DNA of 64,000 nt from contig NZ_JBLWIS010000002.1 of the NCBI RefSeq assembly GCF_048381675.1, forward strand, positions 248,001-312,000, in the 5' to 3' direction. This DNA is from Advenella sp048381675. GTDB lineage: Bacteria; Pseudomonadota; Gammaproteobacteria; Burkholderiales; Burkholderiaceae_B. How positions within the stretch are numbered: the stretch's first letter is position 1; the number at the start of each line of letters is the position of its first letter. Shown here one piece after another: positions 1-7,922 of the stretch. A program made the translations under genes and the position numbers. Below the pieces are notes generated by a model. That model searched no databases and was not told the DNA's origin. It saw nothing but the letters and a program-made list of their open reading frames with translations.

Positions 1-1255
1 TAATGATAAGCGGGGGAGAAACGGCAATGATATCCCCGGTGTAACGTAACAGGACACCTTGTTCGTAGCATTTCTGGAATACTTCTGCGGCACGTGTGCC
101 AGGTGCACCGGTTCTGGGTGTAAGTTCTATACCCGCCACCAGGCCAAGGTTTCGGATGTCCGAAACATGGGGGAAGCCTTTTAAGGCATGTGCAGCCTGT
201 TCAAATACCTCGCTCATTAGCTTGGCATTTTCAAATATACGATCTTTTTTATAGACTTCCAGTGTTGCTTTGATGGCAGCCGCTGCCAATGGATGGCCAG
301 AGTAGGTGTAGCCATGGAACAGCTCAATGCCGCCGCCAGAGCCATTAACGACCGTATCGTAAATGGCATCTTTGACCGCTACAGCACCAGCCGGTACGGC
401 GGCATTGCTCAAGCCTTTGGCCAGCGTGATAAGATCTGGTGTCACGCCAAAATACTCACTGGCAGTCGCCGTTCCCAGGCGTCCGAATCCGGTAATGACT
501 TCATCGAAAATAAGTAAAATACCGTGTTTGCGGGTAATCTCCCGTAGGCGTTCCAGATAGCCCTTAGGGGGTATCAGGACACCGGTCGAACCGGCAATCG
601 GTTCTACGATAACCGCGGCAATGGTGGAGGCATCATGCAGGGCGATAATGTTTTCAAGTTCATCGGCAAGGTGTGCTCCCCAGGCGGGCTGTCCCTTGCT
701 ATAAGCATTGTGTTCAGGGTGGTGGGTGTGTGGCAAGTGGTCTACCTGGGGTAACAGGCTATTAGAAAACGTTTTGCGATTGGGGCTGATGCCACCCACA
801 GAAATACCGCCAAAACCAACACCGTGGTAACCCCGTTCACGACCAATCAGGCGTGAGCGGGTGGGTTCTCCGTTGGCACGATGGTAAGCCAGGGCGATTT
901 TCAAGGCGCTGTCTACGGCCTCTGATCCCGAGTTGGAAAAGAATATTTTGTTCATTCCGTCAGGCATGAATTCGGCTACGGATTGGGCAGCTTCAAACGC
1001 AATCGGATGCCCCATCTGGAAGCCGGGGGCGTAATCCAGTACGTTTATTTGTTCAATCATCGCCTGCGTTATTTCTTCGTGGCCATGGCCGGCATTTACA
1101 CACCACAATCCTGCGCAACCATCCAGTATCTGTCGATCATCAGTCGAGGTGTAATACATCCCTTTGGCGGCCTTTAACAGGCGCGGGGCCGCCTTGAAAT
1201 TTTTATTGGCGGTAAATGGCATCCAGAAATGGGAGAGATCGGGTGTCTGGCTCAT
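1..1255 (-). CDS. omega-amino acid (beta-alanine):pyruvate aminotransferase, C-terminus cut by window edge
   Basis: This is a class III PLP-dependent aminotransferase that probably moves the amino group of beta-alanine or another omega-amino acid to pyruvate. About 418 residues are visible from the ATG at 1255; the family is about 440 long, so only the last part is missing beyond base 1. The start MSQTPDLSHFWMPFTANKNF is typical of the omega-amino-acid:pyruvate subgroup. The cofactor site is readable: FDEVITGFGRLG supplies the PLP-binding Asp, and LAKGLSNA holds the Schiff-base lysine at residue 280. It is divergent from leuC across a 360-bp gap and has no visible partner. The subgroup assignment rests on recall of family sequences; related omega-transaminases of other specificity cannot be excluded. 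Confidence 0.85.
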   Translation of the reverse strand, partial: MSQTPDLSHFWMPFTANKNFKAAPRLLKAAKGMYYTSTDDRQILDGCAGLWCVNAGHGHEEITQAMIEQINVLDYAPGFQMGHPIAFEAAQSVAEFMPDGMNKIFFSNSGSEAVDSALKIALAYHRANGEPTRSRLIGRERGYHGVGFGGISVGGISPNRKTFSNSLLPQVDHLPHTHHPEHNAYSKGQPAWGAHLADELENIIALHDASTIAAVIVEPIAGSTGVLIPPKGYLERLREITRKHGILLIFDEVITGFGRLGTATASEYFGVTPDLITLAKGLSNAAVPAGAVAVKDAIYDTVVNGSGGGIELFHGYTYSGHPLAAAAIKATLEVYKKDRIFENAKLMSEVFEQAAHALKGFPHVSDIRNLGLVAGIELTPRTGAPGTRAAEVFQKCYEQGVLLRYTGDIIAVSPPLII

Positions 1256-1516
1256 AGCTAACTCCGGAAAGGACAGGATTTTTTAAGGTGGTTTTGTCTG
1301 ATACGAAATATTTTTTATTATCTGCAACTAATTTACGCATTATTACATGTTGTTGATATGAAAAAATAGGCGGGTTTATCCTAGAAAAATTGCCTATATG
1401 ATTGTTTTACAACAGTTTGATACCGAAGATAGCGATTGAAAATGGTCTGTACCCGTTTGTTTTATCAATTTTTAATGTTTTTTATAGTAGTACCAATACT
1501 AGTATAAATAATTGGC

Positions 1517-1544
1517 TTGTTAAGCAATGGCAATCAGCGATAAT
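1517..1544 (+). promoter_or_regulatory. possible leuC promoter in the 360-bp aat/leuC gap
   Basis: The gap 1256-1615 is AT-rich and holds no convincing gene. A sigma-70-like pair TTGTTA (1517-1522) and GATAAT (1539-1544), 16 bp apart, lies 72 bp before leuC. No leader peptide rich in leucine and no attenuator hairpin is visible, so the leu genes do not look attenuated here. The promoter is a pattern match only. Confidence 0.35.
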
Positions 1545-1615
1545 TATTGCATCGTTGGCAAAAAAGGCTTTTGTCAACCCAACAAAACTATTCATTTAGT
1601 TGTGCGGAGAAAAAA

Positions 1616-3019
1616 ATGGCGCAAACACTTTACGATAAACTCTGGGATGCCCATGTTGTAGACCAGGGAGAAGACGGTACCTGTTTATTGTATATAGACC
1701 GTCAATTGTTGCATGAAGTAACCAGCCCCCAGGCATTTGAGGGCCTGAGCCTGGCCGGGCGCAAGCCATGGCGTTTAAGCGCTAACCTGGCGGTGGCGGA
1801 TCACAACGTACCTACCAAAGACCGGACAGAAGGCATTGCAGACCCGGTCTCCAGGCTGCAGGTTGATACCCTTGACAAAAACTGTGAAAGCTTTGGCATT
1901 ACCGAGTTCCGCATGAATGACATGCGCCAAGGTATCGTGCACGTTATTGGTCCTGAACAGGGCGCAACCTTACCTGGCATGACGGTAGTTTGTGGTGACT
2001 CGCATACCAGTACCCATGGCGCAATGGGCGCATTGGCTTTTGGTATTGGTACTTCTGAAGTTGAGCACGTGCTGGCGACCCAGACGCTGCTGATGAAAAA
2101 AAACAAAAACATGCTCATCAAGGTAGAGGGTGAGTTGCCTTTCGGTTGTACCGCCAAAGACGTGGTCTTGCATATTATTGGTGTGATTGGTACTGCTGGT
2201 GGTACTGGCCATGCCATTGAGTTTGCCGGCAGCACCATCCGTGCCTTGTCGGTAGAAGGCCGCATGACTGTCTGTAATATGGCCATCGAGGCAGGTGCCC
2301 GTTCAGGGATGGTGGCAGTCGATGAGAAAACCATCGAGTATTTCCGTGGCCGTCCTTATTCTCCTACCGGTATTTTGTGGGATGAAGCGGTCAAGTACTG
2401 GAAAACCTTGCATTCCGATGAGGGCGCAAAGTTCGACACGGTTGTGGAAATCAATGCCAAAGATATCAAGCCACAGGTAAGCTGGGGTACCTCACCTGAA
2501 ATGGTGCTTTCTATCGAGGACCGCATTCCTGATCCCGACAAAGAAAAAGATGATGTGCGTCGCAGTGGTATGGAACGTGCCTTGTCGTATATGGGTTTAA
2601 AGCCCAATACGCCCATCCAGGATATTCGCATCGACCGTGTGTTTATTGGTTCCTGTACCAATTCTCGCATTGAAGACTTGCGTGCCGCTGCCAAGGTCGC
2701 CCGTGGCAAACATGTCGCGTCCAATGTTATCCAGGCAATGGTAGTGCCGGGTTCAGGCCTGGTCAAGAAACAGGCCGAGCAGGAAGGCCTGGATAAAATT
2801 TTTATCGAGGCGGGTTTCGAATGGCGTGAGCCTGGTTGTTCCATGTGCCTGGCCATGAATGCAGACCGCCTTGAGCCCGGAGAGCGTTGTGCCTCAACCT
2901 CTAACCGCAACTTTGAAGGCCGTCAGGGCCAGGGTGGCCGTACCCATCTGGTTAGCCCTGCCATGGCCGCAGCTGCCGCAATTGCCGGTCATTTTGTTGA
3001 TGTCAGAAAATTAGGATAA
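1616..3019 (+). CDS. leuC: 3-isopropylmalate dehydratase large subunit
   Basis: LeuC carries the 4Fe-4S cluster of isopropylmalate isomerase and with LeuD converts 2-isopropylmalate to 3-isopropylmalate in leucine synthesis. The protein has 467 residues, the normal length. The three cluster cysteines are visible in FIGSCTNSR and in EPGCSMC, and VVCGDSHTSTHG near residue 125 is the aconitase-family signature. The open frame extends upstream to 1547, but the ATG at 1616 follows GGAGA and gives the family start MAQTLYDKLWD. leuD begins 5 nt after its stop and leuB follows, so leuCDB is clearly one operon. Confidence 0.97.
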   Translation: MAQTLYDKLWDAHVVDQGEDGTCLLYIDRQLLHEVTSPQAFEGLSLAGRKPWRLSANLAVADHNVPTKDRTEGIADPVSRLQVDTLDKNCESFGITEFRMNDMRQGIVHVIGPEQGATLPGMTVVCGDSHTSTHGAMGALAFGIGTSEVEHVLATQTLLMKKNKNMLIKVEGELPFGCTAKDVVLHIIGVIGTAGGTGHAIEFAGSTIRALSVEGRMTVCNMAIEAGARSGMVAVDEKTIEYFRGRPYSPTGILWDEAVKYWKTLHSDEGAKFDTVVEINAKDIKPQVSWGTSPEMVLSIEDRIPDPDKEKDDVRRSGMERALSYMGLKPNTPIQDIRIDRVFIGSCTNSRIEDLRAAAKVARGKHVASNVIQAMVVPGSGLVKKQAEQEGLDKIFIEAGFEWREPGCSMCLAMNADRLEPGERCASTSNRNFEGRQGQGGRTHLVSPAMAAAAAIAGHFVDVRKLG

Positions 3020-3024
3020 TTGAA

Positions 3025-3681
3025 ATGGAAGCTTTTACAACACATGAAGGCCTGGTAGCCCCTCTGGACCGCGAAAATGTGGATACAGACCTGATTATTC
3101 CCAAGCAGTTTCTGAAATCCATTAAACGAACCGGTTTTGGCCCTAACCTGTTTGATGAATTGCGCTACCTGGATCATGGTGAGCCAGGCATGGACAACAG
3201 CAAGCGTCCGTTGAATCCTGATTTTGTCTTGAATCAGCCTCGCTATCAGGGTGCCTCAGTTTTGCTCGCCCGCAAAAATTTTGGTTGCGGATCAAGCCGT
3301 GAACATGCACCCTGGGCGCTGACCCAATACGGTTTCAAGGCAATTATTGCCCCGTCTTTTGCTGATATTTTCTTCAATAACAGTTTCAAGAATGGCTTGT
3401 TGCCGATTGTACTGTCCGAGCTGGAAGTGTCCCGCTTGTTTGATGAGGTCAAGGGCTTTGCCGGTTATAAGCTGCGCATTGATCTGGAACGTCAGGTCGT
3501 GATTTCACCTGATGGTCGTGAAATGTCATTCCAGATTGACGAGTTCCGTAAATACTGTCTGCTAAACGGTTTCGATGATATTAGCCTTACCCTGCAAAAA
3601 GCAGACAAAATCAAGGCATTTGAAGCAGAGCGGCTGGCCCGTCATCCTTGGCTTGAAGGCAATGCTGGCTTGGTTAAATAA
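3025..3681 (+). CDS. leuD: 3-isopropylmalate dehydratase small subunit
   Basis: LeuD is the swivel-domain partner of LeuC; the heterodimer isomerises isopropylmalate. It has 218 residues, as expected for the proteobacterial form. The N-terminus has the conserved pattern APLDRENVDTDLIIPKQFLK, and the substrate-binding segment GCGSSREHAPWAL lies around residue 90. The ribosome-binding AGGA overlaps the leuC stop region, which suggests translational coupling. The leuB ATG follows 12 nt after the stop. Confidence 0.97.
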   Translation: MEAFTTHEGLVAPLDRENVDTDLIIPKQFLKSIKRTGFGPNLFDELRYLDHGEPGMDNSKRPLNPDFVLNQPRYQGASVLLARKNFGCGSSREHAPWALTQYGFKAIIAPSFADIFFNNSFKNGLLPIVLSELEVSRLFDEVKGFAGYKLRIDLERQVVISPDGREMSFQIDEFRKYCLLNGFDDISLTLQKADKIKAFEAERLARHPWLEGNAGLVK

Positions 3682-3693
3682 CAGGATACTTAC

Positions 3694-4770
3694 ATGACTT
3701 ATAAAATTGCAGTATTGCCAGGTGATGGCATCGGAAAAGAAATTGTCGATCAGGCAGTGCGTGTTTTAACAGCACTCAAGCTGGACCTTGCGCTTGAAGA
3801 GGCGCCGGTTGGTGGTGCGGCTTATGACCAATTGGGGCATCCTTTGCCATCATCAACACTGGAACTGGCCAAAAACTCAAACGCCATCCTGTTTGGTGCC
3901 GTGGGCGACTGGAAATACGATAGTTTGCCTCGTGAACACCGTCCCGAACAGGCCATTCTTGGCTTGCGCAAAAACATGGGCCTGTTTGCAAACCTGCGTC
4001 CCGCCATTCTTTATCCGCAACTGGCCAATGCCTCTTCCCTTAAGCCTGAAGTGGTCTCTGGCCTGGATATCCTGATTGTTCGTGAACTGACCGGAGATAT
4101 TTACTTTGGCACGCCACGTGGGGTCCGTACGGCAGAAGACGGGGCTTTCAAGGGTGAGCAGGAAGGTTTTGATACCATGCGTTATGCCGAAACCGAAGTT
4201 CGCCGGATTGCCAAAATTGCCTTTGAGGCAGCCCGCAAGCGCAATGGCAAACTGTGTAGCGTCGACAAAGCCAACGTTCTGGAAACTTCCCAATTCTGGC
4301 GTGACATCATGATTGATGTTTCTAAACAGTATCCTGATGTGGCCCTGTCTCATATGTATGTCGACAACGCCGCCATGCAATTGGTTCGTGCGCCTAAAGA
4401 GTTTGATGTTATCGTGACGGGTAACCTGTTTGGCGACATTTTATCTGATGAAGCAGCCATGTTGACCGGTTCTATCGGCATGTTGCCGTCAGCTTCCCTG
4501 AATGCTTCCAACCAGGGCCTCTATGAACCCAGTCACGGTTCGGCTCCGGATATTGCCGGCAAGAACATCGCCAATCCGCTAGCGACCATTTTGTCTGCTG
4601 CCATGATGTTGCGTTATTCATTAAATGAAACCGCAGCGGCAGATAAAATTGAAGACGCCGTTCGTCAGGTGTTGGCACAAGGGTTGCGTACAGCCGACAT
4701 TTATGAAGAAGGAACGGAAAAAGTTTCAACTTCTCAAATGGGTGATGCTGTATTGAAAGCATTAAGCTGA
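3694..4770 (+). CDS. leuB: 3-isopropylmalate dehydrogenase
   Basis: LeuB oxidises and decarboxylates 3-isopropylmalate to 2-oxoisocaproate with NAD. The 358-residue protein has the family motifs in order: GDGIGKEIV at the N-terminus, the substrate-binding arginines around RPAILYP and RELTGDIYFG, YVDNAAMQLV, then GDILSDEAA and the NAD-binding LYEPSHGSAPDIAG near residue 275. AGGA lies ahead of the ATG. It is the third gene of leuCDB; the 126-bp gap to asd contains a hairpin (4817-4838) with no U-run, so asd may be cotranscribed or have its own promoter. Confidence 0.97.
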   Translation: MTYKIAVLPGDGIGKEIVDQAVRVLTALKLDLALEEAPVGGAAYDQLGHPLPSSTLELAKNSNAILFGAVGDWKYDSLPREHRPEQAILGLRKNMGLFANLRPAILYPQLANASSLKPEVVSGLDILIVRELTGDIYFGTPRGVRTAEDGAFKGEQEGFDTMRYAETEVRRIAKIAFEAARKRNGKLCSVDKANVLETSQFWRDIMIDVSKQYPDVALSHMYVDNAAMQLVRAPKEFDVIVTGNLFGDILSDEAAMLTGSIGMLPSASLNASNQGLYEPSHGSAPDIAGKNIANPLATILSAAMMLRYSLNETAAADKIEDAVRQVLAQGLRTADIYEEGTEKVSTSQMGDAVLKALS

Positions 4771-4896
4771 TATAGTGTTGTCATATAAGCACTAAACAGT
4801 AAAGAGGGGCTTGTTGCGCAAGAGATGGTTTGCTTGCGTGACATTGTCCCTTTTGTTGTCTGAATTTTTTGTAATTTGTAATTTTGTGAGTTAAAA

Positions 4897-6027
4897 ATGA
4901 CACAATCTGTCGGTTTAGTCGGTTGGCGCGGGATGGTTGGCTCTGTTCTTATGCAGCGTATGCGTGATGAAGGAGATTTCAAGCTTATCAATCCCGTCTT
5001 TTTCTCAACCAGTAATGCTGGTGGTGCTGCTCCCGCTTGGGCGGAAGGTGCCGGTCCTTTGCAAAACGCCTACGATATAGAGGCACTGAAGAAGTTGCCT
5101 ATTATTTTAACGGCACAAGGCGGAGACTATACGACAGAAGTATTTCCAAAGTTGCGTGCAGCAGGCTGGGACGGCATCTGGATTGATGCGGCCAGCACAT
5201 TGCGCATGAAAGACGACGCTATTATTGTGCTTGACCCGGTTAATCGTGGCGTAATTGATGCCGCGCTTGGCAAAGGCGTTAAAAACTTTATTGGTGGCAA
5301 CTGTACCGTTAGTTGTATGCTAATGGGCCTGTCCGGTTTGTTCCAGCAAGACCTTATCGAATGGATGACCAGCATGACTTACCAGGCTGCTTCTGGTGGT
5401 GGTGCCAAGCACATGCGCGAACTCATTACGCAGTTCGGCTTGCTGAATGCATCCGTCAAGCCCCTGCTGGATGATCCTGCCTCTGCCATCCTGGAAATTG
5501 ACCGTCAATTGCTGGCTGCCCAGAAAGATGACGCATTACCTCATGAAAACTTTGGCGTGCCTTTGGCCGGTAACCTCATCCCCTGGATTGACAAAGACCT
5601 GGAAAACGGGCAATCCCGCGAAGAATGGAAGGCCGAAGCCGAGACCAACAAGATTCTTGGCCGTGGCGAGTCTTTTGGCAGCGACCCGGTCCGTATCGAT
5701 GGCCTGTGTGTGCGTATTGGTGCCATGCGTTGCCACAGCCAGGCATTAACCATCAAGCTCAAGCGTGACGTGCCTCTGGATGAAATTACCGATATCCTCA
5801 AGCAGGGTACGCAGTGGGCCAAGGTAATTCCCAACACTAAAGAAGCCTCCATGGCATCTTTAACACCGGTAGCAACAACCGGCACACTTGATATTCCTGT
5901 CGGCAGGCTGCGCAAGATGTCCATGGGCCCTGAGTACCTCAGTGCCTTTACCGTGGGCGACCAGCTGCTATGGGGGGCTGCCGAACCTTTGCGCCGCATG
6001 CTGCGTATTGCCATTGGTGAGCTGTAA
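4897..6027 (+). CDS. asd: aspartate-semialdehyde dehydrogenase
   Basis: Asd reduces beta-aspartyl phosphate to aspartate semialdehyde with NADPH, the branch point for lysine/diaminopimelate, threonine and methionine. The 376-residue protein is of the Gram-negative long type. It opens with VGLVGWRGMVGSVLMQRM (nucleotide binding). The nucleophilic cysteine is in GGNCTVSCMLMGL (around residue 135) and the substrate loop is QAASGGGAKHM. The products of dapC, dapD and dapE about 8 kb away use its downstream metabolites. A 66-residue membrane-protein gene starts 2 nt after its stop, so the two are almost certainly cotranscribed. Confidence 0.97.
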   Translation: MTQSVGLVGWRGMVGSVLMQRMRDEGDFKLINPVFFSTSNAGGAAPAWAEGAGPLQNAYDIEALKKLPIILTAQGGDYTTEVFPKLRAAGWDGIWIDAASTLRMKDDAIIVLDPVNRGVIDAALGKGVKNFIGGNCTVSCMLMGLSGLFQQDLIEWMTSMTYQAASGGGAKHMRELITQFGLLNASVKPLLDDPASAILEIDRQLLAAQKDDALPHENFGVPLAGNLIPWIDKDLENGQSREEWKAEAETNKILGRGESFGSDPVRIDGLCVRIGAMRCHSQALTIKLKRDVPLDEITDILKQGTQWAKVIPNTKEASMASLTPVATTGTLDIPVGRLRKMSMGPEYLSAFTVGDQLLWGAAEPLRRMLRIAIGEL

Positions 6028-6029
6028 GC

Positions 6030-6230
6030 ATGAGTTTGCCTGCCTGGCTTGCCAATGAAACGGCTGTGTTGATTATTGCGGTTTGTCTTGTCATGCTAAT
6101 CGTTCCTGCGGTGGCGATTGCCGTCCTTAAAAAAAAGGCCGCGCAACAGCCTCGCATGATGTCTGATGAGGAATTAAAGGCAAAATTGGAAAAAATCAAT
6201 CTTGATCTTGATTCCCCAGAGAGCAAGTAA
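6030..6230 (+). CDS. small single-pass membrane protein between asd and truA
   Basis: I do not recognise a named family. The 66-residue product has a short polar N-terminus, one strong membrane segment at about residues 10-33, a basic KKKAAQQPR stop-transfer stretch, and an acidic amphipathic tail ending LDLDSPESK. The ATG lies 2 nt after the asd stop, and truA starts 8 nt after this gene's stop, so it is translated within the asd-truA transcript. In many Burkholderiales a large fimV-like gene occupies this position; whether this is a remnant of FimV's membrane segment or an unrelated small protein cannot be told by eye. The tight spacing and clean composition argue that it is a real gene. 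Confidence 0.65.
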   Translation: MSLPAWLANETAVLIIAVCLVMLIVPAVAIAVLKKKAAQQPRMMSDEELKAKLEKINLDLDSPESK

Positions 6231-6238
6231 ACCCGTGT

Positions 6239-7069
6239 ATGGATCTCCAAGCTGAAGTGCCATTAAAAAGAATAGCCTTGGGTGTTGCCTATAACGGCAC
6301 ACCCTATTATGGCTGGCAAACCCAACCCAATGGCCAAACGGTTCAGGACCGTCTTGAGTCGGCATTGCGGCAGTTTACAACCCAGGTAACGCCTACCATT
6401 TGCGCAGGACGCACTGATACCGGGGTGCACGCACTTACTCAGGTTGTTCACATTGATACCTTGGCTGAACGACGTAATGAGTCCTGGGTCAGGGGACTTA
6501 ATGCCTTGTTGCCCGATAGTATTTCGATACGTTGGGCCAAAGAGGTTGCGCCAGATTTTAATGCGCGCTTTTCCGCTCGCTCCAGAACTTATGTGTATGT
6601 GCTCAGGAATGAACGCATCATGTCACCACACTGGGTGGGCAGGGCTGGCTGGGATTTCCATCCGTTAAATCTTGACGCCATGTGTGCGGCAGCCGAATAC
6701 CTGGTGGGTACCCATGATTTCAGCAGTTTTCGCTCCTCCCAGTGTCAGGCGGCCAGTCCGGTCAGAACGATGGAATTGCTCAAAATTGAAAAGCAGGGTG
6801 CTTTTATTGTGTTTACTTTAAAAGCCAATGCTTTTTTGCATCATATGGTGCGCAATATTATCGGTTCATTGGTATATGTAGGCAAAGGACGTTTTCCAAG
6901 CGACTGGGTCGAATCGTTGCTGCAAGAAAAAAACCGCAAATTTGCGGCACCCACTTTTATGTCTGATGGCCTTTATTTGGCCCAGGTTGATTATCCTGAA
7001 GAATATGGCCTGAATCTGTTTAGCCAGTTCGATATTAACCAGCCCTTAAATTCGCTGCTTCAATTCTGA
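6239..7069 (+). CDS. truA: tRNA pseudouridine(38-40) synthase
   Basis: TruA makes pseudouridine at positions 38-40 in the anticodon arm of many tRNAs. The catalytic aspartate is in AGRTDTGVHALTQVVH (around residue 60). Other family blocks are RTYVYVLRN, GTHDFSSFR and FLHHMVRNIIGSLVYVG. At 276 residues it is normal length. The chosen ATG at 6239 leads into LKRIALGVAYNGTPYYGWQ, the typical N-terminus. It ends the asd transcript; the next gene, 242 bp on, is a transporter rather than the trpF usually found here. Confidence 0.96.
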   Translation: MDLQAEVPLKRIALGVAYNGTPYYGWQTQPNGQTVQDRLESALRQFTTQVTPTICAGRTDTGVHALTQVVHIDTLAERRNESWVRGLNALLPDSISIRWAKEVAPDFNARFSARSRTYVYVLRNERIMSPHWVGRAGWDFHPLNLDAMCAAAEYLVGTHDFSSFRSSQCQAASPVRTMELLKIEKQGAFIVFTLKANAFLHHMVRNIIGSLVYVGKGRFPSDWVESLLQEKNRKFAAPTFMSDGLYLAQVDYPEEYGLNLFSQFDINQPLNSLLQF

Positions 7070-7311
7070 GTCAATTTATAAAATGACGTAAATTTGCACA
7101 GATAATTCTTTAGCGATTTTTGTTTTGTCAAACTAAAATTGCCTAAAGGGTTAATATTAGCTCACAAGATGTGGTTGATCAGTTATTATCTTGCATCTTC
7201 GAATAGATCCGGATCATTCAGATAAAAATTTTATATTCAGCGGACATCCCTTAATTGCGAGATGCCCATGCCTGAATATCAATTGGTTTATATTTTACGA
7301 TTGAGAATCTC

Positions 7312-7920
7312 ATGGGTTTTTTACTTTCCATTTCACGGTTAATAGACTCGCTGAATACATTTACAGGCAAGTTTGTGACCTGGTTAACGCTTGTTGTGGT
7401 TGTCATCAGCTCTGGAAATGCTGTTTTCCGAAAGGTTTTTCACATCAGTTCCAATGCCTGGCTTGAAATCCAGTGGTATTTGTTTGGCGCCATCTTTTTA
7501 TTGGCTGCCGGCTATACCTTCCTGAAAAATGAACACGTTCGTGTTGATATTCTTTCACAGCGCATGTCCGAACGTAAACAGGTCCTGATTGACCTGATTT
7601 GTGTGATTTTATTCTTGCTTCCGGTCTGTGGTTTGATTATCTACTTATCGTGGCCATTTTTCATGTTGTCTTATGACACGCTTGAGCAGTCTTCCAATAC
7701 CGGAGGTCTAGTGCGTTGGCCGATAAAACTCTTGATTCCGGCGGGTTTTTTGCTGCTGGGATTGGCCGGGATTTCACATATCATCAAATGCCTGGCCTTC
7801 CTTACCGGCAAGGGCCCGAATCCGCTTGCACGACAAGCGACAAAATCATCTGAAGAATTGCTGGCTGAAGAAATTGCCCGTGAAGCCGCCAGACGTGAAC
7901 AGCAGGCAGGAGTTAAATAA
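7312..7920 (+). CDS. TRAP transporter small permease (DctQ-like)
   Basis: This is the four-helix small membrane subunit of a TRAP transporter, which uses an ion gradient and a periplasmic receptor to import organic acids. The 202-residue protein has four hydrophobic segments, the family sequence WLEIQWYLFGAIFLLAAGYTF in helix 2, and LKNEHVRVDIL just after it. The C-terminus is a charged cytoplasmic tail rich in Glu, Ala and Arg. The dctM-like gene starts 2 nt after its stop. The sequence fits the subgroup annotated as mannitol/chloroaromatic-type, a label that says little about the real substrate. No DctP receptor gene is adjacent. Confidence 0.88.
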   Translation: MGFLLSISRLIDSLNTFTGKFVTWLTLVVVVISSGNAVFRKVFHISSNAWLEIQWYLFGAIFLLAAGYTFLKNEHVRVDILSQRMSERKQVLIDLICVILFLLPVCGLIIYLSWPFFMLSYDTLEQSSNTGGLVRWPIKLLIPAGFLLLGLAGISHIIKCLAFLTGKGPNPLARQATKSSEELLAEEIAREAARREQQAGVK

Positions 7921-7922
7921 GC

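Noticed and set aside
1801..2334. Long antisense frames within leuC, leuB, asd, dctM and ahpF
   Set aside because: They are shadows of strongly conserved genes on the other strand, with unlikely protein composition.
3788..4075. Extra frame inside leuB on the same strand
   Set aside because: Out-of-frame overlap with a full-length conserved gene.
4817..4838. CGCAAG/CTTGCG hairpin between leuB and asd
   Set aside because: Only 6 bp with a 10-nt loop and no U-run; too weak to call a terminator or leader element.
7070..7311. Promoter or riboswitch before the TRAP genes
   Set aside because: Apart from a loose AAGATG/CATCTT pairing (7166-7199) nothing stands out, and no consensus promoter with good spacing was found.
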